Part shown: positions 5,795-6,332 of the stretch, piece after piece
Layout: every line of letters starts with the position of its first letter
Position numbering within the stretch: position 1 is the stretch's first letter
Origin: Promethearchaeota archaeon
Lineage (GTDB): Archaea > Asgardarchaeota > Lokiarchaeia > Sigyniarchaeales > SOKP01
Assembly (NCBI GenBank): GCA_019058135.1
Contig: JAHLWE010000207.1
Coordinates: 1-6,332 of the forward strand
DNA length: 6,332 nt
Direction of reading: 5' to 3'
Translations under genes and position numbers: made by a program
Notes under the pieces: generated by a model
The model's database searches: none
What the model saw: the letters and a program-made list of their open reading frames with translations, nothing else
What the model was told of the DNA's origin: nothing

Positions 5795-6055
5795 AAAAAT
5801 AGTTAAGAAAATATTTTCGATTTTGAATGTGGTAAATTCATTAACTCTGATATGTCATATATTTTAAGAACCAAAAATTAAATTCTTTGCAGTGCTCTAT
5901 AATTCTACTTAAAAAAATGACCATTTAAACTTATAGACTCTTAAAAATCTCTATAATGTAATGCTACCCTGGAGAAATTAAAAAAAAATTAAGTTTATAA
6001 CTAAAAAGAGTATGATAGTTTTTAATTAGTAAATAACTTATTTAAATTCATCATC

Positions 6056-6133
6056 CTACGACAAATTTCGTGATTTAATTCGTTTATTTAGAACTTTCTT
6101 TAATTTTCCTCGTTTTTTAGCAGGTTCTATCAT
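6056..6133 (-). CDS. Possible 25-residue basic micropeptide or gene remnant
   Basis: The minus strand reads MIEPAKKRGKLKKVLNKR followed by seven residues ending NLS and a TAG stop. It has ten Lys/Arg among the first eighteen to twenty residues and looks more like protein than the surrounding AT-rich sequence. The start has AGAGAAA just upstream, a poor ribosome site. An overlapping short frame, MKSIKRK, precedes it in another phase, so it could also be the decayed end of a former gene. Expression is unproven. Confidence 0.2.
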   Translation of the reverse strand: MIEPAKKRGKLKKVLNKRIKSRNLS

Positions 6134-6185
6134 TTTCTCTTAATAGATTTCATCTTTCTTCAAATTAATACAATTTCACCAACCT

Positions 6186-6198
6186 AAAAGTTTAAATC
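6186..6198 (+). promoter_or_regulatory. BRE plus TATA box, leaderless-type promoter
   Basis: AAAAG (6186-6190) followed by TTTAAATC (6191-6198) matches the archaeal BRE-TATA arrangement. The box centre is about 26 bases before the ATG at 6220, so transcription should begin at or next to the start codon. This agrees with the absence of a Shine-Dalgarno motif there. It is the best promoter in the window. Confidence 0.6.
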
Positions 6199-6219
6199 TT
6201 CAAAAAATAAACATATTTT

Positions 6220-6332
6220 ATGGAGAAAATTTATCAAGATGGGATAGAATTAGAAATTCGGGAGCATACAGACGGAGATTTTTTTCCTGAGAAGTGTCCT
6301 ATTTGTGAAGGCGAAGAGATCAGGCGTCATAC
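6220..6332 (+). CDS. Protein with CPxC zinc-ribbon half-site, N-terminal part only
   Basis: Thirty-seven complete codons are visible before the right edge. The protein begins MEKIYQDGIELEIREHT, continues through an acidic DGDFFPEK, and has CPIC at residues 26-29, followed by the charged EGEEIRR. A CPxC knuckle normally supplies two of four zinc ligands; the other pair must lie beyond the window. The family cannot be named: zinc-ribbon proteins include RNA-binding, transcription and small regulatory proteins. The start is supported by the leaderless-type promoter at 6186-6198 and by the strong contrast in composition, with more G and C than the DNA just before it. It is not linked to the protease gene, which ends 425 bases upstream. 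Confidence 0.65.
   Translation, partial: MEKIYQDGIELEIREHTDGDFFPEKCPICEGEEIRRH

Larger units (their letters stand above)
5795..6219. other. 425-base stretch without a convincing gene
   Basis: The sequence is very AT-rich, with frequent stops on both strands. No tRNA, rRNA or CRISPR-like repeat is seen. The only coding-like piece is a 25-codon minus-strand frame at 6056-6133. The right end carries the promoter of the gene at 6220. A short AAGAA/TTCTT inverted repeat near 5870-5886 is too weak to call. Confidence 0.6.

Overview
The window is AT-rich DNA (roughly 30% G+C by eye, lower between genes) and most likely archaeal. The evidence is a fused formaldehyde-activating enzyme/hexulose-phosphate synthase (Fae-Hps), a fusion typical of archaea; TATA-like boxes of the TTTAAATA type, one about 26 bases before a start codon as in leaderless archaeal transcripts; and a mix of strong Shine-Dalgarno starts and starts without one. 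An uncultured Asgard (Lokiarchaeota-like) genome is a reasonable guess from the protein style, especially the protein at 664-1524, but this is not proven.

Layout, left to right. Bases 2-643 hold the C-terminal part of a UDP-glucose 6-dehydrogenase cut by the left edge. It is followed 20 bases later, probably in the same transcript, by an unrecognised 286-residue protein (664-1524) whose N-terminal part faintly resembles a gelsolin repeat. Fae-Hps (1655-2911) follows as its own unit. A Nudix hydrolase (2945-3580, minus strand) converges on Fae-Hps across 33 bases that include part of a terminator-like hairpin. A nitronate monooxygenase/FabK-like flavoprotein (3697-4731) diverges from the Nudix gene and ends at a clear hairpin plus T-rich stretch.

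The right third is gene-poor. Bases 4732-5110 are noncoding and hold a GC palindrome (GGCGCGCC) beside a TATA-like box and, about 60 bases on, a small hairpin with an 11-T tract; together these could be a small RNA unit. Next is a 51-codon gene (5111-5266) resembling DUF5678, then a retropepsin-like aspartic protease (5396-5794) whose start codon is unclear. These two are the best candidate for a little-studied functional pair. Bases 5795-6219 hold no convincing gene, and at 6220 a protein with a CPxC zinc-ribbon half-motif begins behind a leaderless-type promoter and runs off the right edge.

The metabolic genes share no obvious single pathway. UDP-glucose dehydrogenase makes UDP-glucuronate for glycans. 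Fae-Hps links formaldehyde handling to pentose supply: in archaea without an oxidative pentose phosphate route the Hps half, run backwards with hexulose-phosphate isomerase, is the known source of ribulose 5-phosphate. The Nudix and flavoprotein genes look like stand-alone housekeeping or clean-up enzymes.
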